Notes under the pieces: generated by a model
What the model was told of the DNA's origin: nothing
Database searches by the model: none
Seen by the model: the letters and a program-made list of their open reading frames with translations, nothing else
Shown here: piece by piece, positions 19,537 through 27,200 of the stretch
How the letters are laid out: each line of letters begins with the position of its first letter
How positions within the stretch are numbered: position 1 is the stretch's first letter
Origin: Candidatus Gastranaerophilales bacterium
GTDB taxonomy: Bacteria > Cyanobacteriota > Vampirovibrionia > Gastranaerophilales > Gastranaerophilaceae
Assembly (NCBI GenBank): GCA_944323045.1
Contig: CALUQX010000004.1
Coordinates: forward strand, 37,123-101,122
Length of the DNA stretch: 64,000 nucleotides
Direction of reading: 5' to 3'
Program-made: the position numbers and the translations under genes

Positions 19537-19567
19537 TTGACTGATAGTTGTTATCAAGTTGTATTAT
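19537..19567 (+). promoter_or_regulatory. MerR-type promoter/operator before the aldo/keto reductase gene
   Basis: TTGACT (19537-19542) and TATTAT (19562-19567) are 19 bp apart, with an imperfect dyad (CTTGA...TATCAAG around ATAGTTGTTAT) filling the spacer. A 19-20 bp spacer with a dyad is the hallmark of promoters twisted open by MerR-family activators. Nearly the same sequence recurs before larB (23086-23116). A less favoured -10 reading, TATAAT at 19565, would give a 22-bp spacer. No merR gene is in the window. Confidence 0.6.
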
Positions 19568-19596
19568 AATTGAATAAAATTATAAGGAGATTTTTT

Positions 19597-20823
19597 ATGA
19601 AAAGAAGAGATTTTATAATAAATTCAGCACTTGCAATAGGTGGCACAGCCCTGCTTGCAGGCTGCGGCAAAAAAGAACTAATAATGTCAGAAAATCAGGT
19701 AGTCAGAAGAAAATATAAAGATATAGAAGTTCCGCTGCTGGGGCTTGGCTGCATGCGTCTGCCAATGAAGAATGACGAAATAGACATGCAGGAGTTAGAA
19801 AAAATGGTTGAATACTGTATGCAGCACGGCGCAAACTATTTTGACACTGCATATATGTATGTTGAAGGTAAATCTGAAAACGCCATAGGAAAAGTCCTGA
19901 AAAACTATAAACGAGAAGACTTTCTTCTCGCTGACAAAAGTCCTATTTACAAAATGCGGACGAGAGAAGATGTAAGAAAAGTATTCAATGAACAACTTGA
20001 AAAATGTCAGGTTGAGTATTTCGACTTTTATATGGCTCATAACATAAACAAAAACACATTTGATACCTATAAAAATGTGGAAATGTATGATGAACTTGTA
20101 AAACTTAAAAAAGAAGGCAAAATTAAATATATGGGATTTTCATTCCACGGAACTCCTGAAATTTTGAGAGAAGTTGTAAAAGATCGCAAATGGGATTTTG
20201 CGCAATTACAGATTAACTATCTTGACTGGGATGTTGTAAAAGCGCATGAACAGTATGATATAGTTCAGGCTCAAGGAATTCCTGTAACAGTTATGGAACC
20301 GTTGCGAGGCGGCGGACTGGTTAATTTGAGCGACAAAGCACTTGCAAAGTTAAAAGAAAACTATCCGGATACAACTCCTGCAGCGTTCGGACTAAGATGG
20401 GCTGCCAGCAGAAATAATGTAGTGACTGTATTGAGCGGAATGAGTAATTTGCAGCAGGTTAAAGAAAATATCCAAACTTTCATTGATTTTAAACCAATGG
20501 ATGAAAAAGAAAACGCACTTGCACTGGAAATAGCAAAAATTATTCAGTCGCAGGGAGAAATTAACTGTACTGCCTGCAAATACTGTACGGAAGTTTGTCC
20601 GCGCGGAATAAATATTCCGGCAATATTCTCGCTGTATAACCAGTATAAAGTAAGCAAGAATAAAATGCTGTTTACAATCTATTATGAAACACTTGCTGAT
20701 GAAGAAAAAGCTGACAAATGTATAAAATGTAATTTATGCAACAAAAATTGTCCGCAGAATTTGTCCATACCGGAATTGCTTGCAAAAATTGAAAAAGAGT
20801 ATGAAGAGATAAAAGCAGGTTAA
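19597..20823 (+). CDS. Tat-exported lipoprotein aldo/keto reductase with C-terminal 4Fe-4S domain
   Basis: 408 residues from the ATG at 19597 (AAGGAG 7 bases upstream). The N-terminus carries a twin-arginine signal (KRRDFI) running into a lipobox (LLAGC), so the product should be exported folded by Tat and lipid anchored. An AKR TIM barrel follows, with the catalytic Asp/Tyr in NYFDTAYMY, Lys in LADKSP and His in MAHNIN. Residues about 318-400 hold ferredoxin-like clusters: CTACKYCTEVCP and CIKCNLCNKNCP. Cytoplasmic relatives of this AKR-ferredoxin type are common in anaerobes; an exported lipoprotein form is less usual. It is followed by its probable electron partner and by tatA/tatC. Confidence 0.85.
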   Translation: MKRRDFIINSALAIGGTALLAGCGKKELIMSENQVVRRKYKDIEVPLLGLGCMRLPMKNDEIDMQELEKMVEYCMQHGANYFDTAYMYVEGKSENAIGKVLKNYKREDFLLADKSPIYKMRTREDVRKVFNEQLEKCQVEYFDFYMAHNINKNTFDTYKNVEMYDELVKLKKEGKIKYMGFSFHGTPEILREVVKDRKWDFAQLQINYLDWDVVKAHEQYDIVQAQGIPVTVMEPLRGGGLVNLSDKALAKLKENYPDTTPAAFGLRWAASRNNVVTVLSGMSNLQQVKENIQTFIDFKPMDEKENALALEIAKIIQSQGEINCTACKYCTEVCPRGINIPAIFSLYNQYKVSKNKMLFTIYYETLADEEKADKCIKCNLCNKNCPQNLSIPELLAKIEKEYEEIKAG

Positions 20824-20825
20824 GA

Positions 20826-22103
20826 ATGAAAAAAACAGCATATAAAATAAGACTAATTACCGCCGGAATTGCCGGTATTTTGTCAATACTTGCAGTGTGC
20901 GGAGTATTTTATCCTGTAAGTTTTTTAGATATACAGTTTGTTCCACTTTTGCAAAGGACTCTCGCAGATTATTCATTGTCAGCAATGATATTGCTGGTAG
21001 TATTGCTGGCGGTTACGGCAGTTTTCGGACGTTTTTACTGCTCAACAATTTGTCCGTTCGGAATTTTACAGGAATTTGCAGCACTGATTTTTAGACGAAA
21101 AACAAAACAGCAGTGTAATGCCGGATTTAAGTATATTATTGCGGCATTGACTTTCGGAACACTGCTTGGCGGCAGCGCGCTGTTGATAAGATATATTGAC
21201 CCGTATTCGGTCTTTGGTTCTGCAATAAGTCTGTCTTTGACCGGACTTGTTGTTTTATTTGTAGCTCTGGCACTGGTATTTTTCAAAAACAGATTTTTCT
21301 GTACAAATATTTGTCCTGTGGGGGCAGTTCTCGGACTCATATCAAAATTCTCACTTAACAAAATATACATTGATAAAGATAAATGTGTATCCTGCGGATT
21401 GTGCGTACATTCCTGTCCTTCAGGATGCATAAATAAAGACGAAAAAACAGTTGATAATGAAACTTGTGTTAAATGTCTTAAATGCATCGGAACATGCCGG
21501 CAAAATGCCATAAAATACGGGATTAAGCCAAAGGAAGAAGTGAAATTCAGTGTAAGCAGAAGAAAATTAATCTGGACCGGAGCAGCATTTGTTGTGCTGG
21601 CAGGCGCGGTTAAAGCCGGTCTTGAACTGGGTGAGAAAGCTGCAGAAAAAATTCGTAATATAATTCTCCCGCCGGGAGCAGTGAATGCAAACAGGATGTA
21701 TAACAAATGCTTGAACTGCAACCTGTGTATTGAAAATTGCCCGAATAAAATTCTTGCAAAAGCAAACGATAAGTTTGGTGCCGTTCATATAGATTACGCA
21801 AAAGGCGAAGGATTTTGCAAATATGACTGCAATAAGTGTTCACAGGTCTGTCCTTCCGGCGCAATAAAGAAAATTACAAAAGAAGAAAAACAAAAAACAA
21901 GAATCGCTATGGCATCAATAAATCAGGAAAAGTGTACACAATGCGGCATATGCGTCTATGACTGTCCGGCTGGTGCTATTTCAAAACAGGGTAAGAAAAC
22001 AGTGATAGATGCCTCAAAATGCATTGGCTGCGGCAGATGTAAAAAATCATGCCGGTTTGATGCTATAGAAATTTTTGCAATAAATGAACAAACAGTGATA
22101 TAA
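20826..22103 (+). CDS. NapH-like membrane polyferredoxin with internal twin-arginine segment
   Basis: 425 residues. Four N-terminal membrane helices with NapH/CcoG-type loops (CSTICPFG, CTNICPVG) are followed by a ferredoxin domain with CVSCGLCVHSCPSGC and CVKCLKCIGTC. At residues 244-266 there is a second hydrophobic helix preceded by SRRKLI, a good Tat consensus, and after it come four more Cys clusters (CLNCNLC, CNKCSQVC, CTQCGICVYDC, CIGCGRCKKSC). This looks like NapH fused to a Tat-exported NrfC-like ferredoxin, carrying electrons from the cytoplasmic side to a periplasmic acceptor, plausibly the lipoprotein reductase encoded two bases upstream. The family is confident; the electron route is inference. 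Confidence 0.82.
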   Translation: MKKTAYKIRLITAGIAGILSILAVCGVFYPVSFLDIQFVPLLQRTLADYSLSAMILLVVLLAVTAVFGRFYCSTICPFGILQEFAALIFRRKTKQQCNAGFKYIIAALTFGTLLGGSALLIRYIDPYSVFGSAISLSLTGLVVLFVALALVFFKNRFFCTNICPVGAVLGLISKFSLNKIYIDKDKCVSCGLCVHSCPSGCINKDEKTVDNETCVKCLKCIGTCRQNAIKYGIKPKEEVKFSVSRRKLIWTGAAFVVLAGAVKAGLELGEKAAEKIRNIILPPGAVNANRMYNKCLNCNLCIENCPNKILAKANDKFGAVHIDYAKGEGFCKYDCNKCSQVCPSGAIKKITKEEKQKTRIAMASINQEKCTQCGICVYDCPAGAISKQGKKTVIDASKCIGCGRCKKSCRFDAIEIFAINEQTVI

Positions 22104-22129
22104 TAAAATAAAAAAAGAAGGAGAAATAA

Positions 22130-22363
22130 ATGTCACTAGGAATAACAGAAATTACACTAATATTAGTTGTTATATTGCTTTTATTCGGCGGGAAAAGAAT
22201 ACCGGAACTTGCAAGAGCACTTGGCAGAGCGTCTTATGAGTACAAAAAAGCTAAAGATATTATAAAAAAAGAGGCAAACGGCTTGCGTGAATCTCTGGAA
22301 GAGCAGTCTGAAAAACCTCAAGAATATCAGTTAAAAGATGATGTAAAAAATCCGGAAGTCTAA
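22130..22363 (+). CDS. tatA: Sec-independent translocase TatA/E subunit
   Basis: 77 residues: one N-terminal membrane helix ([24 protein letters not shown], with the conserved FG turn), an amphipathic helix ([16 protein letters not shown]) and a charged tail. TatA oligomers form the transport pore for folded Tat substrates. It is preceded by GAAGGAGA and followed two bases later by tatC. Two likely Tat-dependent Fe-S proteins are encoded immediately upstream, an arrangement typical of dedicated Tat operons. Confidence 0.93.
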   Translation: MSLGITEITLILVVILLLFGGKRIPELARALGRASYEYKKAKDIIKKEANGLRESLEEQSEKPQEYQLKDDVKNPEV

Positions 22364-22365
22364 AA

Positions 22366-23130
22366 ATGCCCGAACAAAATGACGATAATGAGAGTCTGAT
22401 TTATCATCTGGAAGCTTTACGCAGCACTTTGATAAGATGTTTTGTCTCAGTGGCTGTTGTGCTGCCGTTTACTTTTTTTGCTGCCCCGAAAGCTTTGAAT
22501 TATCTGATAAAAATACTTATCGGCAATAACAAAATAACACTCAATTATTTTTCGCCTGCAGAGGTCTTTCTTTTACAGATAAAAATTGCACTGGTGATAG
22601 ATTTAATAATTTGTTTTCCGTATATTGTAAAAAATATATGGGATTTTATTCTGCCGGCACTTTATGAGCATGAAAAGAAATTTATTAAATCAATAGTTCT
22701 GGTATCCAGTACACTTTTTATAGCCGGCGTGTTGTTCTGTATTTTTATACTTTTGCCGCTAATTATAAATTTCGGCGTAAGCTTTGCTACTCCTGATATT
22801 CAGGCTGTTTTTGGCATTTCAAATGTAATAAATCTTTCACTCTGGCTTGCAGTAATTTTCGGGCTGACGTTTCAGGTGCCGCTGATAACATATTACCTGA
22901 TAAAGTGGGATATTATATCATACGAATCAGTAAGCAGCAAAAGATCTTATATAATCGTTATTCTTTTGATTATTGCGGCGATACTTACACCGCCGGATGT
23001 AGTTAGCCAGATTACACTTTTTATACCTACTTATCTGCTGTTTGAACTCGGACTTTTATTCTCTAAAAAGAAAAAAACAAAAAGCTTGACTTATAGCTGC
23101 TATCAAGTGTTAGGATTAAATTATGGATGA
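22366..23130 (+). CDS. tatC: Sec-independent translocase TatC
   Basis: 254 residues with six predicted membrane helices and the family N-terminus (SLIYHLEALRSTLIRC, matching the HLxELRxR region). TatC recognises the twin-arginine signal. No tatB is seen, so this is a minimal TatAC system. The last ~15 codons contain the second MerR-type promoter, and its end overlaps the larB start by 8 bases. Confidence 0.93.
   Translation: MPEQNDDNESLIYHLEALRSTLIRCFVSVAVVLPFTFFAAPKALNYLIKILIGNNKITLNYFSPAEVFLLQIKIALVIDLIICFPYIVKNIWDFILPALYEHEKKFIKSIVLVSSTLFIAGVLFCIFILLPLIINFGVSFATPDIQAVFGISNVINLSLWLAVIFGLTFQVPLITYYLIKWDIISYESVSSKRSYIIVILLIIAAILTPPDVVSQITLFIPTYLLFELGLLFSKKKKTKSLTYSCYQVLGLNYG
23086..23116 (+). 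promoter_or_regulatory. Second MerR-type promoter/operator, inside the tatC 3' end, before larB
   Basis: TTGACT (23086-23091), 19-bp spacer, TAGGAT (23111-23116). The spacer holds ATAGC-T-GCTAT, a perfect 5-bp dyad, and the outer CTTGA...TCAAG is shared with 19536-19557. Aligned, the two sites match at most positions from CTTGACT to TCAAGT. If the -10 is right, transcription would begin at or near the larB ATG (23123), giving a leaderless or very short leader mRNA. The same AGGA could instead serve as the larB ribosome site on read-through transcripts. Confidence 0.5.
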
Positions 23131-23800
23131 AAAATATATAGATTTAAATTTTGCAAAATTAGATATAGAGAGAGTTAAGCGCAGGAAATACTCAGAGGCT
23201 GTTTATTGTGAATGCAAATCAAATGACCAGCTTGCAGAGATTTTTAAAACATTCAGTCAAAACGGTCAAAATGTAATAGGTACACGAGCCTCAAAAAAAC
23301 AATATGAAGCTGTAAAATCCATTTTACCGGCGGTTGAATACAATGAAAAAGCAAGAGTTTTAACCCTTGTGACAAACAAGATTGAAAAAGTTGGTGAAAT
23401 TGCAATTTGTACAGGCGGCACAGGCGATATTCCCGTTGCAGAAGAGGCAGCCGCAACAGCAGAATTCTATGGCAGCAATGTGAAAAAATACTACGATATC
23501 GGTGTTGCCGGAATTCACAGACTCTTTGACAAAATTGATGAAATAAAACAGGCAAATGTAATTATTGCAGTTGCCGGCATGGAAGGTGCGTTAGGCGGAA
23601 TTATTGCAGGCATGGCAGATGTTCCTGTTATTGCGGTGCCTACATCTGTGGGGTATGGAACATCTTTTAAAGGGCTTTCTGCGCTTTTAACAATGCTTAA
23701 CTCCTGTGCAGAAGGCATGACTGTTGTAAATATTGACAATGGATTTAATGCGGGTTACAGCGCAAATCAGATTAACAGAAAAATATGCGGAGGGAAATAA
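23123..23800 (+). CDS. larB: LarB, nicotinic acid adenine dinucleotide carboxylase/hydrolase
   Basis: LarB carboxylates and hydrolyses NaAD to pyridinium-3,5-biscarboxylic acid mononucleotide, the first step of the nickel-pincer (NPN) cofactor made for LarA-type racemases/epimerases. The 225 residues match PurE-like LarB: IAICTGGTGDIPVAEEAA, YDIGVAGIHRLFD and VAGMEGALGGIIAGMADVPV are characteristic. The gene overlaps the tatC end by 8 bases and abuts larC. No larA-like racemase is visible here. Confidence 0.93.
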   Translation: MDEKYIDLNFAKLDIERVKRRKYSEAVYCECKSNDQLAEIFKTFSQNGQNVIGTRASKKQYEAVKSILPAVEYNEKARVLTLVTNKIEKVGEIAICTGGTGDIPVAEEAAATAEFYGSNVKKYYDIGVAGIHRLFDKIDEIKQANVIIAVAGMEGALGGIIAGMADVPVIAVPTSVGYGTSFKGLSALLTMLNSCAEGMTVVNIDNGFNAGYSANQINRKICGGK

Positions 23801-24571
23801 ATGAAATTATATTTTGATTGCAGTTCAGGAATTTCGGGAGATATGTCAGTTGCCGCACTTTTGGATTTGGGCGCTGATAGAAAAAAACTTGATAAAGCAT
23901 TATCTTCTCTTAATCTTAATAAGGAATTTGAATATAAAGTCTCTGATGTATTCATAAATTCTATTAAAGCAACTGACTTTGATGTTATTTTGCTGAATGA
24001 AGAACATACACATCATCATGAACACGAACATCATCACGATAGCGGGCATGAACATCATCATGCACATAGAAATTTAGAGGATGTGAATGCGATTATAGAC
24101 AGAGCTGATATAACAGAAAACGCCCAAAATCTTGCTAAAAAAATCTTTGAAATTGTTGCGCAGGCTGAGGCAAAAGTCCATGGCAAAGATATAAAAGATG
24201 TTCATTTCCATGAAGTCGGTGCAATAGATTCTATTGCCGATATTGTGAGTTTTGCAGTGCTTTTTGATGATTTGAGCCCTGAAAAAGTATATTTTTCAAC
24301 CATTACAGAAGGCAAAGGTTTTGTAACCTGCCAGCACGGAAAACTATCTGTGCCTGTTCCTGCAGTGTGTGAAATAGCATCAGAATACAAACTGCCGCTT
24401 AGAATCACAGATAATGACGGAGAAATGGTTACACCAACCGGTGCTGCAATAGCCGCTGCATTGTATAACGGTGAAAAACTGCCAGATGAGATTATTATGG
24501 AAAAAGTCGGTTATGGCGCAGGTAAAAGAAAATATGAAAACCCGATTTTAAGAGTTATGATGTTACAATAA
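23801..24571 (+). CDS. larC: LarC-like nickel insertion protein, N-terminal (LarC1) part only
   Basis: 256 residues beginning KLYFDCSSGISGDMSVAALLDLGA, the LarC/DUF111 signature, with a histidine-rich nickel-binding loop at about residues 67-89 (many H in HHHEHEHHH and HEHHHAH) and VHFHEVGAIDSIADIV. Full LarC is about 400 residues; in Lactobacillus the C-terminal LarC2 half, which binds CTP for nickel insertion, is joined by programmed frameshifting. Here the protein stops at the end of the LarC1 region (GYGAGKRKYENPILRVMM), and only 16 bases precede the next gene, so no LarC2 follows. Either LarC2 lies elsewhere or this form works without it. Confidence 0.85.
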   Translation: MKLYFDCSSGISGDMSVAALLDLGADRKKLDKALSSLNLNKEFEYKVSDVFINSIKATDFDVILLNEEHTHHHEHEHHHDSGHEHHHAHRNLEDVNAIIDRADITENAQNLAKKIFEIVAQAEAKVHGKDIKDVHFHEVGAIDSIADIVSFAVLFDDLSPEKVYFSTITEGKGFVTCQHGKLSVPVPAVCEIASEYKLPLRITDNDGEMVTPTGAAIAAALYNGEKLPDEIIMEKVGYGAGKRKYENPILRVMMLQ

Positions 24572-24587
24572 TAAAGGAGAAAGAAAT

Positions 24588-25499
24588 ATGCATTTAGGAA
24601 ATTCTATTATTTGTCCGGTGACAGGAATACCAATGATTATTGCAGCAGGAGCTGCTGCGGTGTGGGCATTTAAAAAAGCCAGAAAAGATTTTAAAAAAGA
24701 AAGTGTATTACCGGCAGTTGCAGTGACTTCACTTGTTTTTGCACTTCAGATGATTAATTTTTCAATCCCGACAACTGCATCAAGCGGACATATTGTTGGC
24801 GGGATTTTGCTTGCCGCAATATTAGGACCGTATGCGGCATTTCTTGCAATGTGTGCAATATTACTTGTACAGGCAGTTTTCTTTGCAGACGGCGGGCTGC
24901 TGGCACTCGGATGCAACATATTTAACATGGGATTTTTAGCATGTTTTGTTGCGTATCCGCTTATTTATAAGCCGCTTGCTCAAAACAATAAATCTGTTTT
25001 AGGCGCAATAATTGCCTCTGTTGCGGCTTTACAACTCGGCTCAATTGCTGTTGTTGCAGAATCAGCACTTTCAGGTTCAACTTCCGCTAACATCGGATTA
25101 TTTGCCGGCTTGATGCAGAGTATTCATCTGGCTATAGGTGTAATTGAAGGTGTTGTGACAGCAGGAATTGTTTATGCCGCGCAAAAAACAAATATCTCAA
25201 AAAATTTCTCATATGTAACAGGACTAATTTCACTTGTTTTAGCGGGCGGAATTTCTCAGTTTGCCTCTTCTAAACCCGACGGACTTGAATGGTCTTTGTT
25301 AAATATGTCAGAATCCTTTGTCGCACAAACTAACGGACATATCTATACAGTATCAGAAAGTATTCAGGCAAAAACAGCAATACTTGCCAGTCTGCCGTCT
25401 GTACCGGCTAACATTCTCGGGCTTGCCGCTGCTGCAATACTGATGTTTGTATGTGTTTACTTCCTGATTGACAGAAAAGCTAAAGTTTATGAAAAATAA
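24588..25499 (+). CDS. NikM/CbiM-type nickel/cobalt ECF transporter substrate-binding component
   Basis: 303-residue integral membrane protein with AAAGGAGA before its ATG. It has the CbiM/NikM features: Met1-His2 at the N-terminus (the extreme N-terminus inserts into the metal site), SSGHIVGGILLAAILGP (second metal-site His) and FFADGGLLALGCNIFNMG. Six or more helices, with an extra C-terminal segment as in NikMN fusions. Lying between larC and larE, it most likely supplies nickel for the NPN cofactor. The ATPase and T-component partners (NikO, NikQ) are not here, so they must be encoded elsewhere or be shared. Confidence 0.87.
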   Translation: MHLGNSIICPVTGIPMIIAAGAAAVWAFKKARKDFKKESVLPAVAVTSLVFALQMINFSIPTTASSGHIVGGILLAAILGPYAAFLAMCAILLVQAVFFADGGLLALGCNIFNMGFLACFVAYPLIYKPLAQNNKSVLGAIIASVAALQLGSIAVVAESALSGSTSANIGLFAGLMQSIHLAIGVIEGVVTAGIVYAAQKTNISKNFSYVTGLISLVLAGGISQFASSKPDGLEWSLLNMSESFVAQTNGHIYTVSESIQAKTAILASLPSVPANILGLAAAAILMFVCVYFLIDRKAKVYEK

Positions 25500-26295
25500 A
25501 TTTGAACAATTAAAATTTAATCTCCAAAATCTGGAAAAGCAGGGCTTATGCCTTGCTTTTTCCGGTGGAATTGACAGTGCCCTGCTGCTTTTTACCTGTA
25601 AAGATATGAATATAACGGCTGTTACTTTACATTCTGTCTTTCAAACAGATGAAGAACTTTATTTTACAAAAGACTTTTGCAACAGACTCGGTGTCCGGCA
25701 TGATGTTGTAACATTTAACCCGCTTGAAGACGACATTCTTGTCAATAACCCTGTTGATAGGTGCTACCATTGCAAAAAGATATTTTTTACAAAAATAAAG
25801 GATTTTGCACAAAACAACAATCTGAAATATATTCTTGATGGCACAAATTATGACGACTTACGCGTCTATCGACCGGGCTTAAAGGCACTTAAAGAATTAG
25901 ACATCATTTCACCATTTGCAAAATTTCAGATAACAAAACAAGAAATTAGAGAGTATGCAAAGCTTTGCGGGCTGACAATTTATAACAAGCCTTCAGCGCC
26001 CTGCATTGCAACAAGATTTCCTTACAACACAAGACTTGATAAAAACAGCATTGAAAAAATTAAATCTGCCGAAAAAATACTTAAAACTATCGGGTTTGAA
26101 AACAACCGCGTCCGCCTTCATAACGATATTGCACGTATTGAGATTCCTCCAGATGAGTTTAATTCCTTTACAGAAAAACGTGTTCAGATTATAAATGAAC
26201 TGAAAAAACTTGATATCCAATATTTAACCCTTGATATTGAAGGAATAAGAAGTGGCAGCATGGACATAGAATTGCCGCAAAACTACGTCAAATAA
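25489..26295 (+). CDS. larE: LarE, ATP-dependent sacrificial sulfur transferase
   Basis: LarE adenylates the biscarboxylated pyridinium nucleotide and inserts the sulfurs of the nickel-pincer cofactor. The PP-loop motif AFSGGIDSALLLF is near the N-terminus, followed by VDRCYHCKKIFF, the conserved GTNYDD and the KPSAPCIATRFPYNT region, whose Cys corresponds to the sulfur-donating Cys176 of Lactobacillus LarE. Only this one Cys is at the site, suggesting the sacrificial single-Cys type rather than the [4Fe-4S] three-Cys type. I use the ATG at 25489, which overlaps the transporter stop codon; a TTG at 25468 would lengthen it by 7 residues. Confidence 0.92.
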   Translation: MKNKFEQLKFNLQNLEKQGLCLAFSGGIDSALLLFTCKDMNITAVTLHSVFQTDEELYFTKDFCNRLGVRHDVVTFNPLEDDILVNNPVDRCYHCKKIFFTKIKDFAQNNNLKYILDGTNYDDLRVYRPGLKALKELDIISPFAKFQITKQEIREYAKLCGLTIYNKPSAPCIATRFPYNTRLDKNSIEKIKSAEKILKTIGFENNRVRLHNDIARIEIPPDEFNSFTEKRVQIINELKKLDIQYLTLDIEGIRSGSMDIELPQNYVK

Positions 26296-26333
26296 AGCAT
26301 TACAAAACATCCATACTGATTTATAATATTTTT

Positions 26334-27191
26334 ATGAGTATGCAGATTCTGGCGGAATATCTGGAATATTTGGATGTTGAAAAGGGGCTTTCTGAAAACA
26401 CAAGGGAAGCCTACAGAAGAGATTTAGGCGAATTTTTAAATTTCTGCGGCTGTAAAGTTCAGGATGTCAAACGCTCAAATCTTAATTCTTTTATCCTGAA
26501 ACTCCGCGACGACAAATATTCTCCGACAAGCGTTGCCAGAAAAATTGCCTCCCTGCGTGGTTTTTTCAAATGGCTCTGTGCAAATGAGATTTGTAAATCC
26601 AATCCGGCACTTACACTTGAACAGCCAAAGCTGCCGCAAAAACTCCCTAAAGTTATGACTATAGAAGAAATAGAAACTATTCTAAAACAAAACCTAACCC
26701 CCGAACAAAAGGTTATTGTAGAACTTTTATATGGCTGCGGACTGCGCGTTTCAGAACTCGTGAATCTTAATTTTAATGACATTGATATTAACGCAAAATA
26801 CCTGCAATGTATGGGAAAAGGGTCAAAAGAGAGAATTGTGCCGATTGGTAAAAAAGCAATTAAAGCAATAAAAAATTTCCTGCCATACAGAGAATTTATT
26901 TTAAATAAATATATGCTCGCCTCTAAAAAATTATTGATTACAGAAACAGGCAGAGAAATTACACGTCAGGATATATATAATTTTATTAAGGCACAGGGTG
27001 AAAGAATTCATAAGCATATTTCTCCTCACACACTGAGACACAGTTTTGCAACACATCTATTAGAAAACGGTGCGGATTTGCGTATTGTGCAGGAACTTCT
27101 GGGGCATAGCGATGTTTCCACCACACAATTGTACACTCATATTAGTAAAAAACGCTTGAAAGAAGTTTATTTTGCAATAAACTCATCATGA
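26334..27191 (+). CDS. Tyrosine recombinase, XerC/XerD family
   Basis: 285 residues, the size of XerC/D. An N-terminal SAM-like core-binding domain (EYLDVEKGLSENTREAYRRDL) is followed by the catalytic domain with the active-site residues: Arg in LLYGCGLRVSELVNL, His-x-x-Arg in HTLRHSFATHLLENG, a second His in LLGHSDVSTTQLYTH and the Tyr nucleophile in that last motif. Xer recombinases resolve chromosome dimers at dif. Because the gene has core-like codon use, sits among housekeeping genes and shows no attachment sites around it, chromosomal Xer is more likely than a phage integrase. Which Xer paralogue it is cannot be decided here. Confidence 0.9.
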   Translation: MSMQILAEYLEYLDVEKGLSENTREAYRRDLGEFLNFCGCKVQDVKRSNLNSFILKLRDDKYSPTSVARKIASLRGFFKWLCANEICKSNPALTLEQPKLPQKLPKVMTIEEIETILKQNLTPEQKVIVELLYGCGLRVSELVNLNFNDIDINAKYLQCMGKGSKERIVPIGKKAIKAIKNFLPYREFILNKYMLASKKLLITETGREITRQDIYNFIKAQGERIHKHISPHTLRHSFATHLLENGADLRIVQELLGHSDVSTTQLYTHISKKRLKEVYFAINSS

Positions 27192-27200
27192 AGGTAGCCA

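Noticed and set aside
24572..24587. Programmed frameshift joining LarC1 to a LarC2
   Set aside because: Only 16 bases, including a ribosome site, separate the larC stop from the transporter start; no LarC2 sequence follows in any frame.
26334..27191. Xer-type recombinase as the integrase of a mobile element
   Set aside because: No attachment-site repeats, phage genes or compositional shift around it; it sits among core genes.
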